Assembly (NCBI RefSeq): GCF_009848495.1
Contig: NZ_WWEP01000013.1
Location: 124,001 to 188,000, forward strand
DNA length: 64,000 nucleotides
Origin: Flavobacterium sp. MK4S-17
GTDB taxonomy: Bacteria > Bacteroidota > Bacteroidia > Flavobacteriales > Flavobacteriaceae
Direction: 5' to 3'
Shown: piece by piece, positions 1 through 8,826 of the stretch
Position numbering within the stretch: the first letter of the stretch is position 1
How the letters are laid out: every line of letters starts with the position of its first letter
Notes under the pieces: model-generated
Database searches by the model: none
What the model saw: the letters and a program-made list of their open reading frames with translations, nothing else
Told to the model about the DNA's origin: nothing
Translations under genes and position numbers: made by a program

Positions 1-499
1 CCCTTATAGAAGTTTTGGCTATTTGGGCCTTAATGAGTTGCGTTTGCGCCTGTGCAGTTTTAAAATCGGCACTGGCGATGTCATACTCCTCCTGGCTTAT
101 GGCTTCCTTATCGAGCAAAAGCCTTGCACGTCTTTCATTTTCAGAAGCCAGTTTCTGCCTTGTGGCTGCCTCGCCCGATTGTGCCCTTAACTCAATATCA
201 TTTATTTTAACAAGCACCTGACCTTTGCTTACATGGGCACCTTCGTTAAAATAAATCTTTTCGGCTATGCCCAAAACTTCACTTCGGATATCTACCTCTT
301 CATTGGCATCAATAGAACCGGAAAGTGACAGGTTATTCGCAAATTCACGGGGCTGTACAATAACACCGCTAACTGCCATAACCGCTTTTTTTTCGCCGCC
401 CGCCTGTTGCTTTTGTGCTTTATTTTCTGATATCCTGTAAAAAATTAATGCTGCAAGCCCTGCTATAATCAGGGTGTATATTATATATTTAACCTTCAT
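1..499 (-). CDS. RND efflux periplasmic adaptor (membrane fusion protein), C-terminal part missing
   Basis: The N-terminal 166 residues of a periplasmic adaptor that links an inner-membrane RND pump to an outer-membrane channel; the rest lies beyond the window edge. It opens with a membrane anchor (about residues 4-20) and a short basic linker. The barrel/lipoyl start follows, with SGSIDANEEVDIRSEVLG and the lipoyl signature EGAHVSKGQVLVKI near residue 95. A long charged helical hairpin rich in A, E, Q and R comes next. The ATG at 497-499 is the first in frame, with a TAnnTTTG box about 30 bases upstream. The family is clear; the substrate cannot be inferred, and the pump gene would be downstream outside the window. 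Confidence 0.9.
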   Translation of the reverse strand, partial: MKVKYIIYTLIIAGLAALIFYRISENKAQKQQAGGEKKAVMAVSGVIVQPREFANNLSLSGSIDANEEVDIRSEVLGIAEKIYFNEGAHVSKGQVLVKINDIELRAQSGEAATRQKLASENERRARLLLDKEAISQEEYDIASADFKTAQAQTQLIKAQIAKTSIR

Positions 500-526
500 T
501 TTATATAGTAAAGTAGTATGCAAACA

Positions 527-534
527 CAAAACTA
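527..534 (-). promoter_or_regulatory. Candidate -7 promoter box for the efflux adaptor
   Basis: Read on the minus strand this is TAGTTTTG, a match to the Bacteroidota TAnnTTTG -7 element, placed about 28 bases before the adaptor start codon. No convincing TTG -33 element was found at the usual spacing. Confidence 0.35.
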
Positions 535-660
535 ACTGTTTATATTATTATTGCAGTTACTTTAACATAATAAAATGAGATGTTTACTTATAAGCAGATG
601 AGGTGTATTAGTTTCTCGGCTGCCACCAGGATAAGGTTAATCATAATACAATGGCTTTAC

Positions 661-831
661 TTAATTGGTATCTTTTTTTGTTGAGGCAATTATGGCTAAT
701 GGTACAAGAGCTCCTATTATAAGCCAGCGGTAGATTTCGATGTCAAAAAAATACTGAACGGCAATCCCTATAATAGTGCAAACAATTAGTGATAAAATAG
801 CTGCATAAATGTGTTTGCGTGTAAGTTTCAT
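661..831 (-). CDS. Small two-helix membrane protein, unknown function
   Basis: A 56-residue open frame with an ATG start and TAA stop, flanked by noncoding DNA. It begins MKLTRKHIYAA. It has two hydrophobic stretches (about residues 9-28 and 37-50) separated by a short FFDIEIYRW segment, and ends with a polar TKKDTN tail. This fits a small integral membrane protein with a basic cytoplasmic N terminus. I do not recognise a family. The position between an efflux adaptor and an AraC-type regulator gives no firm functional clue. Support is composition and topology only, so it could be a chance frame. Confidence 0.55.
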   Translation of the reverse strand: MKLTRKHIYAAILSLIVCTIIGIAVQYFFDIEIYRWLIIGALVPLAIIASTKKDTN

Positions 832-911
832 AATTAGTAGGTTTAAAGTTTTACACTACAAATATCATAAAGACCGAAAACAAAAAATTGTAAAATTGGG
901 ACAGGTAGTAT

Positions 912-1754
912 TTAGTCCTCGAAATTCCAGTATAACTGCTGGTTGCCCAGCCGGGTAAGTTTGGAAAGCAGCATTTTAGGCGAATGTTCAGTTACGGTTT
1001 TAAAATGCTTTATAAAATGTGCCTGGTCATAATACAGGTTGAACAAAGCCACATCGGTAAGTGAAAAGTTTTCTTCAGTCTGGGCATAATTCAGCGCATT
1101 GCGAAACATAACCATTTTTTTATACTCCTCTACCGTGCAGCACAAATGCTTTTTAAAAAGCCTCAGTAATGTTTTCCTGCTTACTTCCAGCACATCGGAA
1201 AGCTCTTCAACCTTTATTGAGCCATTGGAATTTAAAATTTCCTGTACCGCCTTTTTTACTACCGGCTCATTAAAGCCAATATAATGCTGCTCAAAATAGT
1301 TATCCAGTAAATCAGCTTTGCGTTTTACATCGCCTTCTTTTAAAACAGCATCTGCAACCTCATCCAGGCCCTTAAATTTATTTAATTCATCAAATGCAGG
1401 TTTAAATATGTCGCCCAAAGGTTCATTAATAAAATGATTAATCCCCAAGGGATTAAAAACCACCCCTATTTTAAAAAAAGGCCCGGTAAGGTTAACCGTA
1501 TAGTTTTTATCTGTGTTTACAGAATAAAGGCAGTAAAAATCATTTCCTGTGGAAGGTGTTATCTCCGAGCCATTGGGTGTAAAGGTAACTTTTGAGCCTT
1601 TATACAACGTTAATGCATGTTTATAGTTAGGATAAAAAAAGAACTTTTTTTGAAACTCAGGACTGCCTGACGAATGAAAATAATAATAGGAAATATATTT
1701 TCCTACTATATCACTTGCCGGCTGTGCAGTTAAAAATATTCCTTTTGAGTCCAT
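912..1754 (-). CDS. AraC family transcriptional regulator
   Basis: A 280-residue regulator. The N-terminal half resembles the DUF6597-type sensing domain often found before AraC DNA-binding domains in Bacteroidota. The C-terminal ~100 residues form the two helix-turn-helix motifs: VEELSDVLEVSRKTLLRLFKK near residues 183-203, then FSLTDVALFNLYYDQAHFIKHFK near 236-258. The gene is divergent from the TonB-dependent receptor starting at 1884, with 129 bases between them, so it may control that receptor; this is inferred from position. The inducer is unknown. Confidence 0.88.
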   Translation of the reverse strand: MDSKGIFLTAQPASDIVGKYISYYYFHSSGSPEFQKKFFFYPNYKHALTLYKGSKVTFTPNGSEITPSTGNDFYCLYSVNTDKNYTVNLTGPFFKIGVVFNPLGINHFINEPLGDIFKPAFDELNKFKGLDEVADAVLKEGDVKRKADLLDNYFEQHYIGFNEPVVKKAVQEILNSNGSIKVEELSDVLEVSRKTLLRLFKKHLCCTVEEYKKMVMFRNALNYAQTEENFSLTDVALFNLYYDQAHFIKHFKTVTEHSPKMLLSKLTRLGNQQLYWNFED

Positions 1755-1834
1755 ACTTAATAGCTTAGAGTAAAAATAATAAACATTTCAGAAAACCGTA
1801 AAGCTTTTATAATTAAATGAAATAAAAAATATTT

Positions 1835-1872
1835 TTTAGGTCAATCTAAATTTATAATTTAGCAGTTCTAAA
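1835..1872. promoter_or_regulatory. TTTAG/CTAAA inverted-repeat array, candidate operator
   Basis: Four alternating half-sites are visible: TTTAG (1835-1839), CTAAA (1846-1850), TTTAG (1858-1862) and CTAAA (1868-1872). They form two inverted repeats with 6- and 5-base spacers, and half-site starts lie 10-12 bases apart. The inner pair also makes a perfect 17-bp palindrome at 1846-1862. The array lies immediately before the TonB-dependent receptor, as expected for a metal-responsive or AraC-type operator. The binding protein is not known. Confidence 0.45.
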
Positions 1873-1883
1873 TAAAATTTGAA

Positions 1884-4130
1884 ATGAGGTTAATATTATT
1901 TTTACTGTTCATTAGTTTAACTGCTTATTCACAAACAACAATTAAAGGTACTGTTACAGGCAGTAATGAACCTATACCCGGTGTAAGTATTACAATTTCA
2001 CCATCAGGAGAAACATTTGTAACGAATGAAAACGGTTATTTTGAAATAAAAAATAATACCCCCGGCAATTATAAAATGGTATTCAATTTTATAGGTTTTA
2101 TAACTGAACGAAGGGAAATAAAAGTGGGCAGCGAAAAAGAAATATCCATAAACATTAACCTTAAAGAAGACAGCCAGGCACTGGAAGAAGTTGTGATTAC
2201 AGGTACTATGAAGGAAATGCGCAAGAGTGAAAGCCCAATACCCGTTGATATAATTACACCCACCCTGTTCAGGAAAAACCCTACGGCAAGCCTTTTTGAA
2301 TCGGTAGGCATGGTTAATGGCGTACAGCCACAGCTAAACTGTAATGTATGCAATACCGGCGATATACATATTAACGGCATGGAAGGGCCCTATACATTAA
2401 TATTGATTGACGGCATGCCTATTGTAAGTGCATTGTCAACAGTGTATGGACTTAACGGAATACCCAACAGTATAGTGGAGCGCATTGAAGTTGTAAAAGG
2501 CCCCGGCTCCTCTTTATATGGCTCGGAGGCTATGGGCGGTATTATAAATGTTATAACCAAAAGTCTTTCACGGGCACCGCTTATAAGCGCCGATATGTTT
2601 ACCACAAGCTGGGGAGAAGTTAACCTTGACGGTGCAGCAAAACTTAAGGCAGGGAACACAATGGGCTTACTGGGCATTAACTATTTTACTTTTAATAACC
2701 GGGTAGATAAGAATAACGACAATTTTACGGACATGACTTTGCAAAACCGTATCTCCATATTTAACAAATGGGATTTTGCACGTAAAAATAGTAAGTTAGC
2801 CAGTATAGCAGGGCGTTATGTATATGAAGACCGATGGGGCGGCGAGATGAACTGGGATAAAAAATCGCGCGGGAGCGACAGTATATATGGCGAAAGCATT
2901 TATACCCGCAGGGCCGAAATTATAGGTATTTACCAACTGCCTTTAAAGGAAAACATATTTACGCAATTTTCCTACAACTGGCACGACCAGAACTCCTGGT
3001 ATGGCAACACGCCTTATATGGCTACACAGCAGGTAGCATTCCTTCAAACTTATTGGGACAGGGAGTTTGGCAACCATACCTTTTTATTGGGAGCTTCTAT
3101 GCGTTATACGGTATATGATGATAATACTCCCGCAACTGCAGCAGCAGACGGCACAGGCAATAAACCTGCCGAAACCCCTTTACCCGGTATTTTTGTACAG
3201 GATGAGTGGAAGCTGAATGACAGGCATAAGGTTTTGGGTGGCTACAGGTTTGATTATGACGAAAATCATGGTGCTGTGCATTCGCCACGCCTGGCTTATA
3301 AATTTTCACCAGACGAAAATAATATACTGCGGGCAAGCTTTGGTACAGGTTTCAGGGTGGTAAATCTTTTTACGGAAGACCACGCAGCACTTACCGGCGC
3401 ACGTGAGGTAGTAATAACAGAAGCCTTAAAGCCCGAACGCTCCTACAACAGCAACATTAACTACATTTTAAAACTACCCACTGAATCCGGATTTTTTAAT
3501 TTTGACGTTACGGGCTTTTATTCCTATTTTACCAATAAGATTGTAGGGGATTTTGACAGCGACCCTAACAAAATTATATATGATAACCTTAATGGACATG
3601 CCATATCGCAGGGTGTTTCCTTAAATGTAGATGCCATGTTTACATTTCCTTTAAAGGTTATGGCAGGCGTTTCATACTTGGATGTGTACCAGGTGGAGGA
3701 AAATTCTGCCGGGAGGCTTGAAAGGATACAGCAACTGCATGCACCAAAATGGACAGGTAATTTTGCCGCTACCTACAGCTTTCCTGAAAATTTCAGTATA
3801 GACGTTACCGGTAACTGGTTTGGCCCGATGCGCCTGCCTATACTGCCATTGGATTACCGCCCTGAATATTCCCCCTGGTTTTGTATTGCCAATATACAGT
3901 TGACTAAAAAATTTAATTACGGGCTTGAATTTTACGGCGGGGTAAAAAATGTTTTCAACTTTGTACCTAAAGACCCTATAATACGGCCGTTTGACCCGTT
4001 TGATAAAAATGTGGATGACCCAGTAACCAATCCTAACGGCTATACTTTTGAACCAAGCTATAATTATGCTTCATTACAGGGCCGCCGTGTGTTTATAGGG
4101 GTTCGTTATAATTTGTTTGAAAATTTATAA
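1884..4130 (+). CDS. TonB-dependent outer-membrane receptor
   Basis: A 748-residue ligand-gated outer-membrane transporter, energised by TonB. It has a signal peptide (cleavage near AYSQ), a carboxypeptidase-regulatory-like Ig domain (about 18-100), a plug domain (about 110-230) and a 22-strand barrel to the C terminus. The plug contains the typical ILIDGMPIVS and RIEVVKGPGSSLYGSEAMGG motifs, and a CNVC pair near residue 154 just before the GDIHINGMEG segment. This arrangement resembles CirA/siderophore-type receptors. It stands alone, next to an AraC regulator and downstream of a repeat-rich upstream region, so regulated uptake of iron or another metal chelate is likely but unproven. Confidence 0.88.
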   Translation: MRLILFLLFISLTAYSQTTIKGTVTGSNEPIPGVSITISPSGETFVTNENGYFEIKNNTPGNYKMVFNFIGFITERREIKVGSEKEISININLKEDSQALEEVVITGTMKEMRKSESPIPVDIITPTLFRKNPTASLFESVGMVNGVQPQLNCNVCNTGDIHINGMEGPYTLILIDGMPIVSALSTVYGLNGIPNSIVERIEVVKGPGSSLYGSEAMGGIINVITKSLSRAPLISADMFTTSWGEVNLDGAAKLKAGNTMGLLGINYFTFNNRVDKNNDNFTDMTLQNRISIFNKWDFARKNSKLASIAGRYVYEDRWGGEMNWDKKSRGSDSIYGESIYTRRAEIIGIYQLPLKENIFTQFSYNWHDQNSWYGNTPYMATQQVAFLQTYWDREFGNHTFLLGASMRYTVYDDNTPATAAADGTGNKPAETPLPGIFVQDEWKLNDRHKVLGGYRFDYDENHGAVHSPRLAYKFSPDENNILRASFGTGFRVVNLFTEDHAALTGAREVVITEALKPERSYNSNINYILKLPTESGFFNFDVTGFYSYFTNKIVGDFDSDPNKIIYDNLNGHAISQGVSLNVDAMFTFPLKVMAGVSYLDVYQVEENSAGRLERIQQLHAPKWTGNFAATYSFPENFSIDVTGNWFGPMRLPILPLDYRPEYSPWFCIANIQLTKKFNYGLEFYGGVKNVFNFVPKDPIIRPFDPFDKNVDDPVTNPNGYTFEPSYNYASLQGRRVFIGVRYNLFENL

Positions 4131-4147
4131 TATAAAATATGCTCATG

Positions 4148-4173
4148 CTGCCTTGTAATTGTTTACAGGGCAG
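4148..4173. terminator. Hairpin between convergent genes, possible terminator
   Basis: An 11-bp stem (CTGCCTTGTAA against TTACAGGGCAG, one G-T wobble) with a 4-base loop sits between the convergent ends of the receptor and the barrel protein. There is no clear T-run on either side, so it may work as a weak terminator or a 3'-end stabiliser. Confidence 0.4.
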
Positions 4174-4183
4174 GCAAACAGTA

Positions 4184-6577
4184 TTAGTTAAGCCTTTGCT
4201 GCTCCTCGGTTTGGCGTTGTGCCTTGTTTTGCAGTTTTTGATTGCCAAAACGGTAACGAAATTGGATACGGAAACTTTGTGTATCGTTATAGCTTACCGT
4301 TGCATTATACTGGTTGCCATAGCTGGTGGTTATTTTCTGCCGGCTTCCCCTGTAAATATCAGATAATATAAGTGACAGTTCGGCATTACCTTTCAGCAAT
4401 GTTTTCCTTACGCCTATATCAAGGCTTGAAACCTGACTGCATAAATATGTTCCCTGTACATAAGGCGACCTGTAATAAAAGTTTACATCTCCAATAAGGC
4501 TTTTGTCCCGGTTAAAGGTAAAACGCATATTGGTACTCCCTGTAAAATCGAGGCGCCCGTTAGTATATAAATTTCCACCAACTCCCTGAAAGGTATTTTC
4601 AGCGTAGGCAATATTTGCCTGTATCCCTGACTGCCACCATTCAAATATTTCCAGATTAGTATTAAAGTCAAGCCCGAATGAATTATTTTCCCTAATGTTG
4701 GTAATTTGCGTTACCAGTGTATTGGTTGCATAATCCTGATAAGAAACCTGCAGGGCAGGATCTTTTTCCAGCCTGTAATAAAAATCAAAATTATATTTAT
4801 CCTTTAGTGTGTACATCAGGTTGATATTATGAGTAATAGCAGGCTGCAGTTTCGGGTCGCCGGAATTATACGCATAAGGGTCGGTATAAGACCTGAACGG
4901 ATTCAGCCAGCCATACACAGGCCTTATTATCCTCTTACCATAAGACAGCCCTACCTGGTGGGCCGCAGATGGTTTGTATAATCCATATAGGGTGGGGAAA
5001 ATTTTAAAATATTCCTGTGTGTTTACTTCTGCAGTTGTTACCGAGTTTCCTTCGAGGCTGGTATATTCTCCACGCAGCCCTGCTTTAATGCTCCATTTTT
5101 CATTAAGCTCTTTGTGGTAGCTTACATAACCGGCAAATATATCCTCATCATATAAAAAAGTATTGGTAAGGTTATCATCAGGTACCAGCACCCCTCCTTT
5201 ATCTGTTATATATTCATATTCATTTTTAGCATCTACTTTGCCATACCGCAACCCAGCTTCAAAAGCAGCGTTTGCCAACTGGCCGGTATAATCTGCCTGT
5301 GCAGTAAAAAGGTTAATGCGGCGGCTGTCATCGGTTAAAAAACGGCTAAACCTGTAAGGCTCTTCCCCGGGCAAAGAAAAAACAGAATTTACATTTTGGC
5401 TTTCATTAAAGTAATGCTTGGTATAATCAGCAGAGAATACAATGTTTCCTTTGTCTTTAAACTTATGCTCATAAGTACCGTTTATAGTATTGTTTTTTTG
5501 TGGATAGTCCCTGTTATTCCTTGTATAGTAAAGCGAATCTAACTGTCCCTGCGCATTATATATATAAGCCGGTGTTTTAAAAACCGCATTGCTTTTAAGG
5601 CTGAAAAAGCCATTTGTGCCCACGGTAAATATGTTGAGGCTGTCAGCCATATATTCGGCATTCATGTTATAGCTGTTTTGGGACAAAGCCCTGTATTTTG
5701 TTTTCGCATCACTTTTCCATACCGAGGCAAGGTCTCCACTAACATCCCGGTAGCGTGCTTCGTTCTTGTTTTCAGAATAGTAGGTACCGGAACCAAACAT
5801 ATACCCGCCATACACCGAAAATTTATCTGCTTTATAATACTGATTGGTCGAAACAACCCCTTTAGGATACATGGACTGCACATAAGCTCCCGCTACCGAA
5901 CCTTTATAACCCTGCGGCCCTGTTTTTTTCATCTTAATATTTAGCACAGCGCTTCCCTGCGCCTCATACCTGGCTGGCGGATTGGTTATAACTTCAATAG
6001 ATTTAATGTTTTCGCCTTCAGTATTTTCAAGAAGGTTTTTAAGTTCAGTGCCGGTAAGGTAAACCTTTTTATCATTAATGGTAACCAGTATACCACTGCT
6101 TCCCCTTATAGCTATACCACCGGATGTTACATTCACACCAGGCGTTTTACGTAATATTTCCCAGGCATTTTCAGAGGAAAGCGTAGTATTTTCAACATTA
6201 AACTCAAGCCTGTCTATCTTGCGCTTTACAACCGGTTTTTTAGAATTGATAACCACGTCCTCCAGCACTGTAGCCGATTCTTTAAGGATAATATCTGGCA
6301 ATACAGCGTTTTCTTCCACAGCTATGGGCTGGATGTAATCTGCAAAGCCCAGTGTACTTATTTTTAAAATATAGCTGCCTTTTGCAGTCCCGTTTAAAAT
6401 AAAATACCCTTTATCATCAGTATAGGCAGTTTTATAAACTGCCGAATCCTGCTGCATTAAAATTACATCGGCAAAAGGTATAGGCCCGCCCTCCTTATCT
6501 TTTACATTTCCTGATACATCCTGCCCAAATGCCGTACAGGCAAAACAAAATAAAATAAATACTGCTAACTGTTTCAT
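4184..6577 (-). CDS. Outer-membrane beta-barrel protein with carboxypeptidase-regulatory domain
   Basis: A 797-residue protein of the outer-membrane beta-barrel 'b-brl_3' group. It has a signal peptide (TAFGQ cleavage), an N-terminal Ig-like carboxypeptidase-regulatory domain (about 20-100) and a plug-like region (about 110-215, with IRGSSGILVTINDKKVYLTG and IEVITNPPARYEAQGSAVLNI). A long barrel follows, ending in a strand with FRIQFRYRFG. The last ~15 residues form a polar Q/K-rich tail. Members are related to TonB-dependent receptors, but many have no known ligand. It is divergent from the histidine kinase at 6773. The shared 195-bp gap holds repeats that suggest control by the neighbouring response regulator. 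Confidence 0.85.
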   Translation of the reverse strand: MKQLAVFILFCFACTAFGQDVSGNVKDKEGGPIPFADVILMQQDSAVYKTAYTDDKGYFILNGTAKGSYILKISTLGFADYIQPIAVEENAVLPDIILKESATVLEDVVINSKKPVVKRKIDRLEFNVENTTLSSENAWEILRKTPGVNVTSGGIAIRGSSGILVTINDKKVYLTGTELKNLLENTEGENIKSIEVITNPPARYEAQGSAVLNIKMKKTGPQGYKGSVAGAYVQSMYPKGVVSTNQYYKADKFSVYGGYMFGSGTYYSENKNEARYRDVSGDLASVWKSDAKTKYRALSQNSYNMNAEYMADSLNIFTVGTNGFFSLKSNAVFKTPAYIYNAQGQLDSLYYTRNNRDYPQKNNTINGTYEHKFKDKGNIVFSADYTKHYFNESQNVNSVFSLPGEEPYRFSRFLTDDSRRINLFTAQADYTGQLANAAFEAGLRYGKVDAKNEYEYITDKGGVLVPDDNLTNTFLYDEDIFAGYVSYHKELNEKWSIKAGLRGEYTSLEGNSVTTAEVNTQEYFKIFPTLYGLYKPSAAHQVGLSYGKRIIRPVYGWLNPFRSYTDPYAYNSGDPKLQPAITHNINLMYTLKDKYNFDFYYRLEKDPALQVSYQDYATNTLVTQITNIRENNSFGLDFNTNLEIFEWWQSGIQANIAYAENTFQGVGGNLYTNGRLDFTGSTNMRFTFNRDKSLIGDVNFYYRSPYVQGTYLCSQVSSLDIGVRKTLLKGNAELSLILSDIYRGSRQKITTSYGNQYNATVSYNDTQSFRIQFRYRFGNQKLQNKAQRQTEEQQRLN

Positions 6578-6629
6578 AATTTGATTGATGATTGATGATG
6601 CAAATGTGCTGAAACATAAGCATAGGGTG

Positions 6630-6711
6630 GGTTAATGACGGGTTAATGATAGGTTAATGCAAATAACCCTTTACTGTACAATTGTACTTTTAGGTTAATG
6701 CACGGTTAATA
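6630..6711. promoter_or_regulatory. GGTTAATG direct repeats spaced 11 bp, candidate response-regulator operator
   Basis: GGTTAATG occurs at 6630, 6641, 6652 and 6693, and GGTTAATA at 6704. Starts within each cluster are exactly 11 bp apart, one helical turn. OmpR-type regulators bind as tandem head-to-tail dimers to such repeats. The array lies between the divergent barrel gene and the kinase/regulator pair. Relative to the barrel gene the first three copies fall at the position expected for an activator site. An OmpR-family regulator is encoded at 8131. Confidence 0.6.
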
Positions 6712-6722
6712 AGGCTGTTATT

Positions 6723-6754
6723 TTGCATACTGTAAAGGATTTACAATATTTTTG
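6723..6754 (+). promoter_or_regulatory. Promoter of the histidine kinase gene
   Basis: TTG at 6723-6725 and TATTTTTG at 6747-6754, separated by 21 bases, match the Bacteroidota TTG/TAnnTTTG promoter. An alternative in-frame TTG start at 6752 lies inside the -7 box, so translation should start at the ATG at 6773. Confidence 0.6.
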
Positions 6755-6772
6755 CTGATTATACCGTGGCAG

Positions 6773-8134
6773 ATGAAACAAAAGATTTCTTTACTTATTG
6801 CAGGGTGCATACTTACCGTTATAGCACTTGCTTTTATACAGGGGTATTTTATTTATAATACCTACCTGTTGCGCGCAAGAAATGCCGACGGTGCTATTAC
6901 ACAAAAACTGCTTAAACTGGAAACAACAGGAAAGCTCGATTCCATAAATACGGTATGGATGAAAAATACCAGCCTTTTTATAGACCGTTACAAGAAAAAT
7001 GAAGCAGGTAAAAAAGATTATGTAAAGCTCATAAATAAAATTTCTGATTCACTTTCGGCTATAGTTGAAAAGCATATCAGTAAAAAAGGTATTTATGGCA
7101 ACTATGATGTAAGCTATGCCAATTATGTAACTTCTATTATAGTACATGACCCTAAAACAGCAAAAAACGATACGCTTTTTAACGGGAAGATGGCCTTATA
7201 CAGTAATAATGCCCAAGCCGATGAGGAAACCCAGGCATCTCAGTCCACCTGGCGCAGTGATACATCCGAATTTATGCGCGACACAACAAACCAGAAAATA
7301 TATAATTTTGAAGTAGTATCAAAAAGGTTTTACAGCATACCCAACTGGAAAAAAGAAGTACTGCTGAAAATGTCGGGGCTGCTTATTTTTTCGGTTTTGT
7401 TATTCATTTTTGTAGTCCTGCTGTTTTACCTTTCTATAAAAAGCCTTATTACGCAAAAGAAAAATGCCGATATAAAGGCAGACTTTATCAACAACATTAC
7501 ACATGAATTCCAAACGCCACTTGCCGCGCTGGATATTGCCGTAAAAACCTTAACCCGCAAAGAAGGGGAACTGGATGCCCAAAGCTACCGCAACACCCTT
7601 GCTATAATAGACAGGCAGAACCAGCGTATGCAAAAACTTTTCAGCCAGGTTACCCAGGCTTCGGTTGCAGCTACAGGAACAGAGGCAGGCAATATAAGGA
7701 TAGTGGAACATAACGAAGTCGCAGGAACAGTAAACGACTTCAGCCTTTCACATCCGGGTGTGTCCATAAATTGTGTAATTAATGATGGTGCCGTTATAAA
7801 AATAGACCCGTTTCATCTCAATACCATATTGCTTAACCTGCTGGATAATGCGGTAAAGTATGGTGCTGACAGCATTATTGTTTCTATTGAAGGTAAAGGG
7901 CAGGGCTTTGAACTTTCGGTTAAAGATAATGGTAAGGGCATTGCCGCAAAAGAACAGGCGGCCATATTTGAAAAATTTTACCGGGCCGAAAAAGGAAATA
8001 TACATAATACCAAAGGATTGGGCTTGGGGCTTTATTACATACAGCAGATAGTTAACGCTTATAAAGGAACGGTAAAAGTGGAAAGCTCAGAAGGTAAGGG
8101 TTCGGTATTTACAATTATAATCCCTGCATTATGA
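6773..8134 (+). CDS. Sensor histidine kinase
   Basis: A 453-residue inner-membrane sensor kinase. It has a first membrane helix at about residues 6-27, an extracytoplasmic sensor region of roughly 175 residues with no recognised domain, and a second helix (about 203-225). The catalytic core has an H box with NNITHEFQTPLAALD (phospho-acceptor His near 245), an N box LLNLLDNAVKYG, a G1 box VKDNGKGI and a G2 box GLGLGLYYI. All catalytic motifs look intact. It overlaps the next gene by ATGA, so kinase and regulator are co-translated. The ATG is preferred over an upstream TTG that sits in the promoter. Confidence 0.9.
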   Translation: MKQKISLLIAGCILTVIALAFIQGYFIYNTYLLRARNADGAITQKLLKLETTGKLDSINTVWMKNTSLFIDRYKKNEAGKKDYVKLINKISDSLSAIVEKHISKKGIYGNYDVSYANYVTSIIVHDPKTAKNDTLFNGKMALYSNNAQADEETQASQSTWRSDTSEFMRDTTNQKIYNFEVVSKRFYSIPNWKKEVLLKMSGLLIFSVLLFIFVVLLFYLSIKSLITQKKNADIKADFINNITHEFQTPLAALDIAVKTLTRKEGELDAQSYRNTLAIIDRQNQRMQKLFSQVTQASVAATGTEAGNIRIVEHNEVAGTVNDFSLSHPGVSINCVINDGAVIKIDPFHLNTILLNLLDNAVKYGADSIIVSIEGKGQGFELSVKDNGKGIAAKEQAAIFEKFYRAEKGNIHNTKGLGLGLYYIQQIVNAYKGTVKVESSEGKGSVFTIIIPAL

Positions 8135-8826
8135 AACACATATTGCTGGCAGAAGATGACTTTGATTACGGCTCTATTTTAAAGCAGTACCTGGAAATGT
8201 CGGGCTTTAAAGTTACATGGGCAAAAGATGGTGAAGAAGCACTTGACATTTTTGCCGATACCGAAGCAGATATTTGTGTATTGGATGTAATGATGCCCAA
8301 AATGGACGGTTTTTCGCTTGCCGAAAAAATAATAGCCAAAAAGCCTGGCATGCCTTTTATATTCCTCACGGCAAAAGGTATGAAGGAAGACAGGATAAAA
8401 GGGTTAAAACTTGGTGCAGACGACTATGTTGTAAAACCTTTTGAAGCCGATGAGCTTATTTTAAGGATACAGAATATTATAAAACGCTCGCAGGGATTAA
8501 AGCACAATACTACTACTGAAGAAAGTATTATTATCGGCAGTTATACATTCCTGCCGGGCAATTATATATTGCAGCATCCTGTTGCTACACACAGGTTAAC
8601 CGAAAAGGAATCACAGCTTGTTTATTACCTGTATGCCAACCGGAATAAAGTTATAAAACGCGAAGATATACTAATGGCAGTATGGGGCAGCGATGATTTT
8701 TTTTCAGGCCGCAGTATGGATGTATTTATAAGCCGGATACGTAAATATTTTGGTGAGGATACTTCTATTGCGTTAACGGCAATAAGAGGTATAGGTTTGG
8801 AGTTCAGTGTATCAGGAAAAGCGTAA
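8131..8826 (+). CDS. OmpR-family response regulator
   Basis: A 231-residue two-domain regulator. The receiver domain (about 1-118) has the acidic pocket EDD at 8-10, phospho-acceptor D52 in VLDVMMPKMDG, and the conserved Lys in DDYVVKPFEADEL. The C-terminal winged helix (about 130-230) includes LTEKESQLVYYLYANRNKVIKRE and SMDVFISRIRKYF. It overlaps the kinase gene by 4 bases and is its cognate partner. OmpR-type binding to 11-bp direct repeats fits the array at 6630-6711, suggesting control of the divergent barrel gene and of its own operon. Confidence 0.92.
   Translation: MKHILLAEDDFDYGSILKQYLEMSGFKVTWAKDGEEALDIFADTEADICVLDVMMPKMDGFSLAEKIIAKKPGMPFIFLTAKGMKEDRIKGLKLGADDYVVKPFEADELILRIQNIIKRSQGLKHNTTTEESIIIGSYTFLPGNYILQHPVATHRLTEKESQLVYYLYANRNKVIKREDILMAVWGSDDFFSGRSMDVFISRIRKYFGEDTSIALTAIRGIGLEFSVSGKA

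Noticed and set aside
4139..4366. A 75-residue plus-strand frame after the TonB-dependent receptor.
   Set aside because: It is antisense to the C terminus of the barrel protein at 4184-6577, which has full family support.
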